Shown here in pieces: positions 16,655-26,215 of a stretch of DNA of 64,000 bases (positions within the stretch are counted from its first letter, which is position 1; each line of letters opens with the position of its first letter). Both the position numbers and the translations under genes were made by a program. This stretch comes from Candidatus Hydrogenedens sp. GTDB lineage: Bacteria > Hydrogenedentota > Hydrogenedentia > Hydrogenedentales > Hydrogenedentaceae. Below the pieces are notes generated by a model. That model was not told the DNA's origin and made no database searches. It saw only the letters and a list, made by a program, of their open reading frames with translations. The stretch covers positions 24,578-88,577 of the forward strand of contig DAOSUS010000007.1 of NCBI GenBank assembly GCA_035378955.1, written 5' to 3'.

Positions 16655-17998
16655 ATGTCATACATTGATGATGTAATGGAACTTGTATTAAAAAGAAACC
16701 CTGCTGAACCTGAATTTCATCAAGCGGTGAAAGAAGTATTAGATTCTATTAAACCAGCAGTAGATAGACATCCGGAATTTAAAGAAAATAGGATTTTAGA
16801 AAGGCTGGTTGAACCTGAACGAGTTATTATGTTTCGGGTTCCATGGATTGATGATAAAGGGAAGGTTCAGGTAAATCGTGGATTCCGTATTCAATTTAAC
16901 AGTGCCATCGGTCCCTATAAAGGAGGATTAAGATTCCACCCGACAGTTTATCTGGGCATACTGAAATTCTTGGCTTTTGAACAAATCTTTAAGAACGCTT
17001 TAACAACGCTACCCATGGGTGGAGGAAAAGGCGGCTCGGACTTTGACCCCAAAGGGAAGTCGGATAATGAAGTAATGCGTTTTTGCCAATCCTTTATGAA
17101 CGAATTATTCCGTCACATTGGACCGGATACAGACGTTCCCGCAGGAGATATAGGTGTTGGTGGTAGGGAAATAGGATATTTATTTGGACAATATAAGAAA
17201 CTTAGAAATGAATTTACAGGTGTATTAACAGGAAAAGTCCTCAATTGGGGTGGCTCATTAATTCGTCCAGAAGCCACAAGTTATGGTTGTGTATACTTTG
17301 CTCAAAATATGCTTAAAACACGCGGAGATAGTATAGAAGGTAAAACATGTTTAGTATCGGGTTCCGGGAATGTTGCTCAATATACAGTTGAAAAATTAAA
17401 TCAATTAGGAGCAAAAGCCATTACTCTCTCTGATTCAGATGGAACTATTTATGACCCTGCTGGAATTGATGCGGAAAAATTGGCATTCGTTCTGGAACTC
17501 AAAAATGTTCGTCGTGGAAGAATAAAGGAATATGCAGATAAGTTCAAAGGTGTTCAATATTTCCCAGGTAAAAAGCCGTGGAAAGTTGCTAAATGCGATT
17601 GTGCTTTCCCGAGTGCAACCCAAAATGAAATAGATGCCGATGACGCTCAAGCATTAGTTAAAAATGGATGTTTCCTTGTTGCTGAAGGTGCCAATATGCC
17701 ATCCACTCCCGCCGCGGTTGATATTTTCCATGAAAATGGCGTTCTGTTTGCCCCTGGTAAAGCGGCAAATGCAGGTGGAGTGGCTGTTTCTGGTTTGGAA
17801 ATGGCACAGAATGCACAGCATACAAATTGGACTCGTGAAGAAGTAGATAGGCGTTTGCAGGAAATTATGAATGCAATACATCAACAGGCTTATGAAACTG
17901 CCGATGAATATGGCTATCCCGGTAATTATGTAATAGGTGCGAACATCGCAGGTTTTATGAAAGTAGCTACTTCCATGTTAGACCAGGGCGTTGTTTAA
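16655..17998 (+). CDS. gdhA: NADP-type glutamate dehydrogenase
   Basis: Hexameric enzyme that makes glutamate from 2-oxoglutarate and ammonium in the cytoplasm. The 447-residue length and sequence fit the ~450-residue GDH family I: the NRGFRIQFNSAIGPYKGGLRF substrate region, LPMGGGKGGSDFDPKGKS with the catalytic lysine region, DVPAGDIGVGGREIGYLFGQYK, and the nucleotide-binding SGSGNVAQYTVEKL. The start has a clear AAGGAG site 8-9 bases upstream. Transcription is probably under the divergent NrpR-family protein, through the palindrome at 16583-16598. A strong hairpin follows the gene. Coenzyme preference (NADP) is inferred from the family, not shown by a residue I can prove. Confidence 0.95.
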   Translation: MSYIDDVMELVLKRNPAEPEFHQAVKEVLDSIKPAVDRHPEFKENRILERLVEPERVIMFRVPWIDDKGKVQVNRGFRIQFNSAIGPYKGGLRFHPTVYLGILKFLAFEQIFKNALTTLPMGGGKGGSDFDPKGKSDNEVMRFCQSFMNELFRHIGPDTDVPAGDIGVGGREIGYLFGQYKKLRNEFTGVLTGKVLNWGGSLIRPEATSYGCVYFAQNMLKTRGDSIEGKTCLVSGSGNVAQYTVEKLNQLGAKAITLSDSDGTIYDPAGIDAEKLAFVLELKNVRRGRIKEYADKFKGVQYFPGKKPWKVAKCDCAFPSATQNEIDADDAQALVKNGCFLVAEGANMPSTPAAVDIFHENGVLFAPGKAANAGGVAVSGLEMAQNAQHTNWTREEVDRRLQEIMNAIHQQAYETADEYGYPGNYVIGANIAGFMKVATSMLDQGVV

Positions 17999-18038
17999 TT
18001 CCCATTTATTGTAGGTAACTTACTATATGTTAATAAAA

Positions 18039-18069
18039 ATCAGGGGCGTAATTCATATACGCCCCTGAT
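18039..18069. terminator. Bidirectional intrinsic terminator between gdhA and the nuclease-family gene
   Basis: Stem ATCAGGGGCG (18039-18048) and CGCCCCTGAT (18060-18069) pair perfectly over 10 bases around an 11-base loop. AAAA precedes and AATTTT follows, so it can stop transcription from both convergent genes (gdhA on plus, the BFN-family gene on minus). Confidence 0.82.
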
Positions 18070-18094
18070 AATTTTAAATAATGTGTTGTATTAA

Positions 18095-18598
18095 CTAAAA
18101 AGGTTTGTCCTCGTCTTCCTCATCGTTATCTAAATCTTCTCCATGTTCCCCTTCATGTTCATCACTGTCTTCAACCTGGAATTCAATTTCACGACTTGCC
18201 GTATCCATAACCTCTTCTGCTACAAAGATAGGACATCCAATCCGTAAAGCAATAGCAATGCTATCACTCGGGCGAGCATCAATTTTTAATATTTGTTCTA
18301 TTTGTCCTTCCGCATTCTTCTGTTCAATATTCATGTGAGCAAAAAAGGTGTCATTTTCTAACTTGTATATAGTTACCGATTGTAATCGTGCTTTCAGACC
18401 CGCAAGTAAATTGCAAATCAAATCATGAGTTAAAGGACGGACAGGTTTCTCTCCCATTTGTGCCATTTGAATAGAAACGGCTTCAGGAATTCCTACCAGA
18501 ATAGGTAAAATTCTACCATCGGATTCTAATAAAACCAAAGCCCCACCGGAGTCATTGGGCGTTTTCGTTACCGCGAGTAATTTAACTTCTATCATCAA
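18095..18598 (-). CDS. Bifunctional nuclease family protein (BFN/DUF151)
   Basis: A 167-residue protein. Residues ~1-130 match the BFN/DUF151 domain: a short start MIEVKLLAVTKTP, then LLESDGRILPILVGIPEA, RPLTHDLICNLL, and KIDARPSDSIAIALRIGCPIFV, the family's conserved C-terminal motif. Plant and some bacterial members have been reported with DNase/RNase activity; the role in most bacteria is unknown. The last ~30 residues are strongly acidic (EDSDEHEGEHGEDLDNDEEDEDK) and outside the domain. It is convergent with gdhA, separated by a shared terminator, and appears monocistronic. Confidence 0.9.
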   Translation of the reverse strand: MMIEVKLLAVTKTPNDSGGALVLLESDGRILPILVGIPEAVSIQMAQMGEKPVRPLTHDLICNLLAGLKARLQSVTIYKLENDTFFAHMNIEQKNAEGQIEQILKIDARPSDSIAIALRIGCPIFVAEEVMDTASREIEFQVEDSDEHEGEHGEDLDNDEEDEDKPF

Positions 18599-18713
18599 AT
18601 TATCCTTTTCAAATTAGAATGTTTGTCTTTTCATTATAACATGTATCTTATCCATTTTTTATCAATATTTTTTCCTTTTTATTTAAAATCCGTGATTATG
18701 GTAGATAATAAAT

Positions 18714-19181
18714 TTACTTGGATTTTTGACGAATTTCCTGAAAAAATTTTGTAAGAAGTGAGCCACATTCATTGGCACAAATACCAGACACAACAGTAGG
18801 TTGATGATTAAATCGAGTATCTGAAAGAAGATTCATCAAGGTTCCACAACAACCTGCTTTAGGGTCCATGGCGCCAAAATATACTTCTGGAATTCGGGAT
18901 AATATAATAGCCCCTGCACACATAGGGCAGGGTTCTAATGTTACATACATTTTTGTATTTTCCAAACGCCAACTTCCCAATGCGGAAGAAGCAGAAGTGA
19001 TGGCTAACATTTCTGCATGGGCTGTAGGGTCCTGCAACTTTTCCCTTTGATTATATCCGCGGGCTATAATCGAATTGTTATATACAATAACGCAACCAAC
19101 CGGAACTTCTCCCTGTTCGTATGCTTTCTGTGCTTCTGATAGAGCCTGTCGCATATAATATTCGTGAGATATATGGAACAT
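18714..19181 (-). CDS. tadA: tRNA-specific adenosine deaminase
   Basis: Zinc enzyme that converts A34 to inosine in tRNA-Arg(ACG), so that one tRNA reads CGU, CGC and CGA. The 155-residue protein has the catalytic HAE motif (H55, E57 in TAHAEMLA) and the zinc PCPMC motif (C85, C88), as well as GEVPVGCVIV and the FGAMDPKAGCCGTL segment typical of TadA. Length is normal. It is divergent from a SprT-like gene across 73 bases, which must hold both promoters. Confidence 0.95.
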   Translation of the reverse strand: MFHISHEYYMRQALSEAQKAYEQGEVPVGCVIVYNNSIIARGYNQREKLQDPTAHAEMLAITSASSALGSWRLENTKMYVTLEPCPMCAGAIILSRIPEVYFGAMDPKAGCCGTLMNLLSDTRFNHQPTVVSGICANECGSLLTKFFQEIRQKSK

Positions 19182-19254
19182 ACGCTAATGAATATTATCT
19201 CCTATAATATCTATTTGTAGTAAAACTTTCATATTTTAACATAAAGAGTAACAG

Positions 19255-20061
19255 ATGAAATATCCTCAACAATTAGAATTTTGTTTTGAAGATGCTGTAA
19301 TAAATACCACAAAAGATAAATCTATTGCAATACCTGACATCATATCCGAGGAATCTCCCAAAGATACTAAACAGTTTGAAATATTTGAAAAAAAACTTGA
19401 AACAGTCCCGTTTATTAAAAAAGTGTCTATAAAACATATAGGTAAGAAAATAGAAATTAACATTAAATATTATAAGGGGAAAGACAAAACTTATTGGGCT
19501 TTCCCTTCTCTTTTGAACGCCAACAATGAAGAATTTGAAGTTATAAAAGGAATATTTACTCAAAAACACATACATTCTTCTCTCTCTACACCAATAATAA
19601 AAAAATATTTAATTTCTCGTCCCTGTCATTGGAAATTAAACTGGATACCTCAGGGAAAATATTATCATCTAGAACATTATTTTAATGAACTCAATCATAA
19701 ATATTTTATGGGAAAATTGAATAACAAGATTTACTGGTCTAAAAGGAAATTTTCATCGAATAAAAGAAAAAATATCGGCAGATTTTGTTTGGGTTTTTTT
19801 TGTAAAGGTTGTTCGCAAATATTTATCAGTCCTTTACTTGATTCCATGAAAATACCTAATATGATATTAGAAGTAATTGTATATCATGAGATGGTTCATG
19901 CATATCTTTTTAATGAAGTTCCTTCCTGTAATAAATCACACGGCAAAGAATTTAAAAAACTGTATTTGCAACATCCCTATGTAAATGAAGTAGAAAAGAT
20001 TCTTAAAACACATGAAATTTATAAAGTGCTAAAAAAAGAGGCTACTCAAAAAAATTCATAG
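19255..20061 (+). CDS. SprT-like zinc metalloprotease-family protein with unknown N-terminal extension
   Basis: A 268-residue protein. The C-terminal ~130 residues form a SprT-like domain: YHLEHYFNELNHKYF, then the zinc motif HEMVH (H211, E212, H215) and a third ligand, probably H229, in KSHGKEF, the SprT spacing. Related eukaryotic Spartan proteins cut DNA-protein crosslinks; bacterial SprT function is not settled. The first ~130 residues contain no domain I recognise, with a strand-rich stretch (VSIKHIGKKIEINIKYYKG). No zinc-ribbon tail is evident. The next gene begins 13 bases downstream, so the two may be cotranscribed. Confidence 0.78.
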   Translation: MKYPQQLEFCFEDAVINTTKDKSIAIPDIISEESPKDTKQFEIFEKKLETVPFIKKVSIKHIGKKIEINIKYYKGKDKTYWAFPSLLNANNEEFEVIKGIFTQKHIHSSLSTPIIKKYLISRPCHWKLNWIPQGKYYHLEHYFNELNHKYFMGKLNNKIYWSKRKFSSNKRKNIGRFCLGFFCKGCSQIFISPLLDSMKIPNMILEVIVYHEMVHAYLFNEVPSCNKSHGKEFKKLYLQHPYVNEVEKILKTHEIYKVLKKEATQKNS

Positions 20062-20074
20062 GTTAATTTTAATA

Positions 20075-20614
20075 ATGAAATATAAATTTGTACTATCTGT
20101 TATTATTTTACTTTCAATGATTGGTAGCGTCTATGGAGGATATAAAACTACAAGGTTTCTTTTTGCTAATTATGCCCAGCCTTTTTCTATACCTGCGGAA
20201 GAATTAAAAGATTACGAGGATTTGTGGATATCCGTATCAATTTTATGTGATATTCTGACAGAATATAATAAGCGTATGAAGGAAAGAGGGAGTAATTTTG
20301 TTTTGAAAGAGAGGGACTGGATAGTTCATACAGCCCAGCCGACGCTTCAAAAAATTAAGGAAAAATTATTGGAAAAAAAATATTCAAAAAGCCAACGCCA
20401 AGAAAAGGCAGAGATATTATTTAGACAATTCCAATATTTATGTGAGCGAATAAATACTATGTTTCAATTCCCCGGGGATGATGCATTAAAAAAAGCAGTT
20501 TTTGCTGATTTTTATCAATATCTTCAGTTAATGAATGAATATATAGAACAGAGGAAACTCCAGAAACTTATTCCTATAAGTAGAGTTATGGTAAGATTTC
20601 AAAAAATGTTATAG
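20075..20614 (+). CDS. Exported or membrane-anchored helical protein of unknown function
   Basis: A 179-residue protein with an N-terminal hydrophobic segment (KYKFVLSVIILLSMIGSVYGG), a signal peptide or anchor. The rest is charged and predicted mostly helical (WIVHTAQPTLQKIKEKLLEK, KAEILFRQFQYL), without a family I recognise. It starts 13 bases after the SprT-like gene and ends 78 bases before an ECF sigma gene. A periplasmic helical-bundle role can be imagined, but no function is claimed. Confidence 0.65.
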   Translation: MKYKFVLSVIILLSMIGSVYGGYKTTRFLFANYAQPFSIPAEELKDYEDLWISVSILCDILTEYNKRMKERGSNFVLKERDWIVHTAQPTLQKIKEKLLEKKYSKSQRQEKAEILFRQFQYLCERINTMFQFPGDDALKKAVFADFYQYLQLMNEYIEQRKLQKLIPISRVMVRFQKML

Positions 20615-20692
20615 ATTATGGAAGTCTTTATATGTAACGAATTTAAGTAATAATTGTATTTCTATGTAAAGAGAATATATATGGAATAACGA

Positions 20693-21331
20693 ATGACAAA
20701 ACCATCTGATAATAAAGCATTTGATAATACTCCCCGTTCTTCCTATTCGGATGAAGCACTAATGTCGCTTCTTGCCCGTGGAGAGGAGATGGCTTTAACA
20801 GAACTCGTTCAGCGGTATCAGAACGAAGTGTTTCGTTTCTGTTACCATTATCTACGGGATATAGAAATGGCAAAAGATGCTGTCCAGGAAGTGTTTTTGC
20901 GCCTTTATATTGCAAGAGACCGCTATGATAACGAAAAAAGTTTCAAGCCATGGATATTATGTATTGCCAGAAATTTATGTCTGAACGAATTGAAACGACA
21001 AAAATTAGTGCATTTTGAAACCTTTGAAGGATATGTTGAAAATCAGAATCGTGAGAACAAGGGAGAAAAGGAAGGAATAGAGGCTCCTAAAACATTAACA
21101 CCGTTTGAGCAACTTATAATAAAGGAAAAACAGAAAATTTTGTGGGAAGAACTAAATGACCTACCCGAAGAAGCAAGAGAAATTGTCGTGTTGCGATATT
21201 TTGAACAGTTACATGCAAGAGATATAGCCCAAATAATGGGTTCTACAGAAGGAGCCGTACGAACGAGGCTTCACAGGGTTTTGAAATACTTGAAAGAGCG
21301 TCTGGATGCAAGGGGTGATTTTAATGAGTAG
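20693..21331 (+). CDS. RNA polymerase ECF-type sigma factor
   Basis: A 212-residue sigma-70 family protein of the extracytoplasmic-function type. Region 2 is ALTELVQRYQNEVFRFCYHYLRD..AKDAVQEVFLRLY; region 4 is LPEEAREIVVLRYFEQLHARDIAQIMGSTEGAVRTRLHRVLKYL, a helix-turn-helix that contacts the -35 box. The linker between them is longer than usual and charged. The next gene encodes a membrane protein with an anti-sigma-type zinc motif and overlaps it by 8 bases (ATGAGTAG), so the two form a sigma/anti-sigma pair. The signal and regulon are not evident. Confidence 0.92.
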   Translation: MTKPSDNKAFDNTPRSSYSDEALMSLLARGEEMALTELVQRYQNEVFRFCYHYLRDIEMAKDAVQEVFLRLYIARDRYDNEKSFKPWILCIARNLCLNELKRQKLVHFETFEGYVENQNRENKGEKEGIEAPKTLTPFEQLIIKEKQKILWEELNDLPEEAREIVVLRYFEQLHARDIAQIMGSTEGAVRTRLHRVLKYLKERLDARGDFNE

Positions 21332-23273
21332 CGAATGTGAGAAATATAGAAATCTGATTTTAGAAAATCTTGAAAATAATTGTGAAGAGATTTATTTGCC
21401 AGAACATATCCATCTTTGTCCTTCCTGTTTAAATTTCTATAAAGGTGTGCAACAACTAAAAAACAATCTGGAAGCACTTGGACTTGTAATTAAAGAGGCA
21501 ATTCCCAAAATAGATATTAGTGAAAATATAAAAAATGAGTTAAAAAAGATAAAGAATGGTGAAATAGTGGTTCGGGAAATTATAGAGCGAGAAGATAATA
21601 TCCCGGAACTGGCAGAATGGCATTCCTACATTGAAAATGAAATGGATGAGGTAGCACGATATCGTTGCGAATTAAAAATGGAAAAATCTTCCTATGTAAA
21701 ACAAGAAATAGAAGATTTAATAAATATCCACCATGCAATAGATGAAATAGGTAGTGTTTGGGAATGTCCTGAATTAGATGAAGATTTGATGCCCCGTATT
21801 ATGGAGAAAATTCAGGAATATAAGTTATTCGCATCGGTAGAAAAAAGTTACAGTGAAATAGATGCCATCAAAGAAGAACTCTATAACCTTTCTCGAGTAG
21901 TTTCGGATTCTATTCAAGATATAGACCTTACCCTTAAAGTTACAAAAAAGGCGAGAGAGATTTCGCAAGAACAACCTAAAAAAGACAAATTACCTCAAAA
22001 TATAGTTAGCATTCGTTCTGTTCGGGAAGAAAAAGAAGACAAGAAATATTCTTTCAAAAACTATGCTATTCCTATTGCTGTTGCGGCTGTTTTATGTCTT
22101 ACTCTTGTAGGTGTTTATCTAAATAACTATTTTACTCAAGTTGCTGAAATTAAGCAGGTTCAAGTTGCTACGGGTGATTTAGGAAAAGACAGAGAATCTT
22201 CAAGGACGGATTTTTATGAAAAAACGCAACCTTTTTATATGAATGATAATTTGTCTTCCGAAGAAAAAGAACCAAATACAGAAAAGAGAACAAGAAATAG
22301 AAAAAATAATTATGCCGAAGGGTTATTAAGTAATTGGACAAAACAGTTGAAAGATAATGCATTAACAAATGCAGGTAAATTAATGAGGATGGGAGTTTGG
22401 GCGACTCTGACACCAGAAGAAGCCCGTGAATTACTTCAAAAATCAGGACTTTCGCCCGAATCCGTGTTGGGTGCTATTCAGTTTCTTCCCCCAGATGAAG
22501 CACGGGTTGTTCTTCAGGCAGCCATAGACAACAATCCTAATGACGCTTATTTAAGATATGCAATGGTCCAAACTTTGAGGAAGATGGATAATGTGTCTGA
22601 AGATGAATTGTATGCACATTTGACAACATGGAGCCAATTAGACCCGGGAAATGCTCTTCCTCATTTCATAGAAGCAGAGTTATATTTTCAGAATGGAGAA
22701 AAGGATAAAGCACTGACTTGTGTTACCGATGCGGGAAATACCTCTAATTACAATTCTTACGCGACAATAACGGCAAAAGCATATATGGAAGCATTATTGG
22801 CAAAAGGTGTAGACCCGGAAACAGCAAAACTATTGGCGTCCGCATCTATGGGACTTCATGAAGTTCAAACAATAGAGGAAATTGCGCAAACTTTAATGGA
22901 TTACGGAAGGGCTTATGAAGAAGCAGGAGATTATAATACGGCCTTATTGATATATGAAGCCTTACGAAGTCTGGGAATTAAGGTGGATATGAGCTCTGCT
23001 TTAATTCAAGAGAGATTGGCAGGCTTAAAATATACTCAGGAGGCTATTAACGCTATGTTCCGACTGATGAATACTACAAACTCACTTTCAGATGCGCAAT
23101 CTCTCATTGACTTTACCCAAACCCTTAGTGAAATGATAACTAATTACAATTTAGCAATGGATAGTTTTTATAATCTGTTTGATAGTTCAGACCCTACCGA
23201 AATCCTTCGAATATTGAACCTTTACCTTTCCAACGGGAATGTCTCTATTCCTGTCAGTCCAAATAATAGATAA
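21324..23273 (+). CDS. Anti-sigma-like membrane protein with zinc-finger N-terminus and TPR-like C-terminus
   Basis: The start is taken at ATG 21324, preceded by AAGGGG at a good distance, rather than 21306, which has no suitable site; the product is 649 residues. The N-terminus has H-x3-C-x2-C (HIHLCPSC), the zinc anti-sigma (ZAS) motif. A helical charged stretch follows to ~235, a single membrane segment near 245-265 (AIPIAVAAVLCLTLVGVYL), then an extracytoplasmic domain with TPR-like helical pairs (EARVVLQAAIDNNPNDAYLRYAMVQTL, FIEAELYFQNGEKDKALTCV, YEEAGDYNTALLIYEAL). It likely binds the ECF sigma factor encoded just upstream and senses an envelope cue through the TPR part. It is much longer than ordinary ZAS proteins (100-250 residues). 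Confidence 0.75.
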   Translation: MSSECEKYRNLILENLENNCEEIYLPEHIHLCPSCLNFYKGVQQLKNNLEALGLVIKEAIPKIDISENIKNELKKIKNGEIVVREIIEREDNIPELAEWHSYIENEMDEVARYRCELKMEKSSYVKQEIEDLINIHHAIDEIGSVWECPELDEDLMPRIMEKIQEYKLFASVEKSYSEIDAIKEELYNLSRVVSDSIQDIDLTLKVTKKAREISQEQPKKDKLPQNIVSIRSVREEKEDKKYSFKNYAIPIAVAAVLCLTLVGVYLNNYFTQVAEIKQVQVATGDLGKDRESSRTDFYEKTQPFYMNDNLSSEEKEPNTEKRTRNRKNNYAEGLLSNWTKQLKDNALTNAGKLMRMGVWATLTPEEARELLQKSGLSPESVLGAIQFLPPDEARVVLQAAIDNNPNDAYLRYAMVQTLRKMDNVSEDELYAHLTTWSQLDPGNALPHFIEAELYFQNGEKDKALTCVTDAGNTSNYNSYATITAKAYMEALLAKGVDPETAKLLASASMGLHEVQTIEEIAQTLMDYGRAYEEAGDYNTALLIYEALRSLGIKVDMSSALIQERLAGLKYTQEAINAMFRLMNTTNSLSDAQSLIDFTQTLSEMITNYNLAMDSFYNLFDSSDPTEILRILNLYLSNGNVSIPVSPNNR

Positions 23274-23285
23274 TCACCTAAGATT

Positions 23286-24548
23286 TTATGTATGGGGATA
23301 GCGCATATTAGGTCCCGTATAAATCTGGCGGGGACGATGTATCCTTGTATCCGGGTCGTTTCTCATTTCTAACCAATGGGCAATCCAGCCCGGTATCCTG
23401 CCTAATGAAAATAAAACGGTAAACATAGGAGTGGGAATGCCCATAGCACGGTAAAGTATTCCACTATAAAAATCAATATTGGGATATAGTTTCCTTTCGA
23501 TAAAATACTCATCATTTAAGGCTACTTCTTCAAGATTCTTGGCAATTTCTAACAGCGGGTCATTTATTCCCATTTCCGCAAAAATAGCATCCACGGCACC
23601 TTTTAACAATTTTGCCCTTGGGTCATAATTTTTATATACACGATGCCCAAAACCCATAAGTCTGAAATCAGAGTCCTTTTTCTTTGCTAATTCAACATAT
23701 TTTTTATAGTTTGCTCCATCTTTATAAATCATGTCTAACATTCTTAATACAGCTTCATTAGCACCACCATGCAAACGACCCCATAAAGCACTGATACCGG
23801 CAGAAATACTTACATAAAGATTTGCCATAGAACTACCTACCATACGAACTGTAGATGTGCTGCAATTCTGTTCATGGTCAACATGTAAGATAAGGAGCAA
23901 ATCAAGAGCCTTTTCAAAAACTTTAGGAACAACATATTCTTCCGCAGGGGAAGCAAACATCATACGAAGAAAATTGGCACAATAAGAATGGTCTGTTTTA
24001 GGGTATATGTAAGGTTCACCAATAGATTTTTTATACGAAAAAGCGGCAATTGTTTTTGCCTGACCGATAATTCGAACAATAATATTATTTATATCCTCTT
24101 TTTCATAATTTGGGTAAAACGATGGCATAGCCGCTATCATAGAACTCAAAATACTCATGGGATGTGCATCAAAAGGGAAAAATGAAAAGAAGTTAACCAT
24201 GCCTTGATGGATAAAACTATTTAATGTAAGTTGTCTTCTCCATTCTTTGGCTTGTTCAGGAGTTGGTAAATCACCATAAATCAGTAAATAAGCAATCTGA
24301 GAAAAAGGAAATTTTCCTGCAAGACTTTCTATAGGATAGCCTCGATACCTTAAAATTCCATTATCACCATCAATATAAGTAATACCACTTTTACAAGAAC
24401 CAGTATTTGCATAACCCGGGTCGTATGTTAGGGCTCCTGTTGTATCTCTTAATTTTCGTATATCTATCCCGATTTCGTTTTCTGTACCTTCAAACACAGG
24501 GAGTTCGTATTCTTTTCCTCGAAGGATTAATTTACATGTTTCTGTCAT
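23286..24548 (-). CDS. gltA: Citrate synthase
   Basis: Condenses acetyl-CoA and oxaloacetate, first step of the citric acid cycle. The 420-residue protein has family landmarks: the N-terminal beta-rich domain typical of bacterial GltA (YDPGYANTGSCKSGITYIDGD, LRYRGYPIE), the HVDHEQNCSTST region, GRLHGGANEAVLRML with an active-site His, GFGHRVYKNYDPRA with the second His, and FYSGILYRAMGIP with the catalytic Asp region nearby. Length fits the GltA type. The gene is monocistronic-looking, converging on the anti-sigma gene and followed upstream by murJ on the same strand 62 bases away. Confidence 0.95.
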   Translation of the reverse strand: MTETCKLILRGKEYELPVFEGTENEIGIDIRKLRDTTGALTYDPGYANTGSCKSGITYIDGDNGILRYRGYPIESLAGKFPFSQIAYLLIYGDLPTPEQAKEWRRQLTLNSFIHQGMVNFFSFFPFDAHPMSILSSMIAAMPSFYPNYEKEDINNIIVRIIGQAKTIAAFSYKKSIGEPYIYPKTDHSYCANFLRMMFASPAEEYVVPKVFEKALDLLLILHVDHEQNCSTSTVRMVGSSMANLYVSISAGISALWGRLHGGANEAVLRMLDMIYKDGANYKKYVELAKKKDSDFRLMGFGHRVYKNYDPRAKLLKGAVDAIFAEMGINDPLLEIAKNLEEVALNDEYFIERKLYPNIDFYSGILYRAMGIPTPMFTVLFSLGRIPGWIAHWLEMRNDPDTRIHRPRQIYTGPNMRYPHT

Positions 24549-24610
24549 AATTTTTCCCTTTCATTATAATTTTATTCAGTAATTATTGCATTAAGTTTTT
24601 TATAAAATAT

Positions 24611-26215
24611 TTAATTTTTGATGTTAAATTTTCGATTGATTATTGATAAAATTTGTTTCATTTCTTTGATATTTAATGCCCAGGCGCTTACCAAATATGT
24701 CAGGGAACAAACCAACCCTGTAACGCAAATATAAAGACTTAATTCTATCACTCCATTTACATTTTTTTTGTTAAAAAGTAAGTTTACCAAAAAGAACATA
24801 CAAATTACAATAAAAATTGAAATCCCGTATTTCAATATATCCAATAAATACTTTTCATTAACAAGGTTTCCTACTTTGAAACTGATAAGAGTAAGTAAGA
24901 TGAAAAAGTTTGTCCAGAAGGATATTGTTGTGGCTATAACCAAACCAGAATAGTCTAAAGGTCTAACCAAAAGAATATTTAAGATAATATTTAGTATCAT
25001 GCTAAAAGATGAAGTAATAACCGGGATGGTTGTATTGTTCATAGCATAAAAGCCCTGAGCCAATACTTTTACACCCGAAAAACCAATTACCCCAATTGAA
25101 TAGATAAAAATCGCATTGGCTGTTTTCTGAGTTAATTCCTCTCCAAAATGTCCTCTTTCAAATAATAATTGAACGATAGGTTTTCCGAGAAGCATTAGCA
25201 TGACCATAGCGGGTAATATCATGAATAAAGTTTGTAAAAGTCCTTCCTGTAAAGCCTCTCGAATTTTTTGATGTTCTTTATTAGCAAAATAACGAGATAA
25301 CTCTGGTAGAATGGATACTGAAACTGCCGTACCGAAAATAGCCAGGGGTAGTTGTATTAACCGATTTGCATAAAAAAGAGCAGAAACCGTTCCTTCGGAC
25401 AAAGAATACGAAAAAAAACTATCAACCAGTTTATTAACTTCTCCTGCTGCCTGTCCAAAGATTACAGGGATGAGTAAAATAAAGGCTTTTTTCACTTCTC
25501 TTTGTTTCCAGTCTGTAGTAAAGCCTAAACTTCCTAATTTTTTCCGTGCTTCAAAATATAACATTCCTGCTTGTAGTATTCCCCCTAACCAAAGACCAAT
25601 CACCAGAGCCCATATTATATTTATGGCGAAAAAATAAGGGATAAAAACAGAAACAATTAAAGCAATATTAAGTAATGCAGGAGTTATTCCCGGTGTTTTA
25701 TAATCTCCCAGAACAAATAGGGGAGCCATCATAAAAACAGCAATTCCTATCCAGAAAAGGTAAGGAAAGGTCCATTGCAAAACACGAACGGTTAATTGGA
25801 GTTGTTCTTCTGATTTTGGTAATTCTTGGGTTAATGTGCTTAATGACCCTAATAATTGTGGAACAAATGGCATAAGTAGGACACCTACTAAAGATACTAC
25901 CAGAAGAATTAAAAACATGATGGAAAAAAGAGAACGAACCAAGTGTTTCATGGCATCTCTACCATGAGTCTCATCACATTCAGAGAGGATAGGGACAAAA
26001 GAAGCATTAACCGCACCTTCACCTAATAAGTCTCTAAATATATTGGGTAATCGAAACGCAAAAAGAAATGTATCTCTTGAAAAATCAGGGACAAACCAGC
26101 CTATTAAAATATCCCTGACTAATCCTAACATTCGACTTAACATAGTTCCCCCGGCAAAAATCAAAGCATACTTCCACCTTGAAATAGATGTTTTATCCGT
26201 TTGTTCCGTTTTCAT
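24611..26215 (-). CDS. murJ: Lipid II flippase MurJ
   Basis: A 534-residue polytopic membrane protein of the MurJ/MviN branch of the MOP superfamily, which moves lipid II across the inner membrane. Signatures include the start GGTMLSRMLGLVRDILIGWF, FAFRLPNIFRDLLGEGAVNASFVPI, LRLPLAIFGTAVSVSILPELSRYF-like in the middle (QLPLAIFGTAVSVSILPELSRYFA) and RGHFGEELT. About 14 helices are expected. Its 5' end overlaps the 3' end of lnt by 23 bases, so the pair is translationally coupled. MurJ complements the wall-synthesis genes at the left end of the window. Confidence 0.93.
   Translation of the reverse strand: MKTEQTDKTSISRWKYALIFAGGTMLSRMLGLVRDILIGWFVPDFSRDTFLFAFRLPNIFRDLLGEGAVNASFVPILSECDETHGRDAMKHLVRSLFSIMFLILLVVSLVGVLLMPFVPQLLGSLSTLTQELPKSEEQLQLTVRVLQWTFPYLFWIGIAVFMMAPLFVLGDYKTPGITPALLNIALIVSVFIPYFFAINIIWALVIGLWLGGILQAGMLYFEARKKLGSLGFTTDWKQREVKKAFILLIPVIFGQAAGEVNKLVDSFFSYSLSEGTVSALFYANRLIQLPLAIFGTAVSVSILPELSRYFANKEHQKIREALQEGLLQTLFMILPAMVMLMLLGKPIVQLLFERGHFGEELTQKTANAIFIYSIGVIGFSGVKVLAQGFYAMNNTTIPVITSSFSMILNIILNILLVRPLDYSGLVIATTISFWTNFFILLTLISFKVGNLVNEKYLLDILKYGISIFIVICMFFLVNLLFNKKNVNGVIELSLYICVTGLVCSLTYLVSAWALNIKEMKQILSIINRKFNIKN

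Noticed and set aside
21306..21323. Upstream start for the anti-sigma gene at 21306
   Set aside because: No ribosome site fits it, while ATG 21324 has AAGGGG at a normal distance and overlaps the sigma stop.
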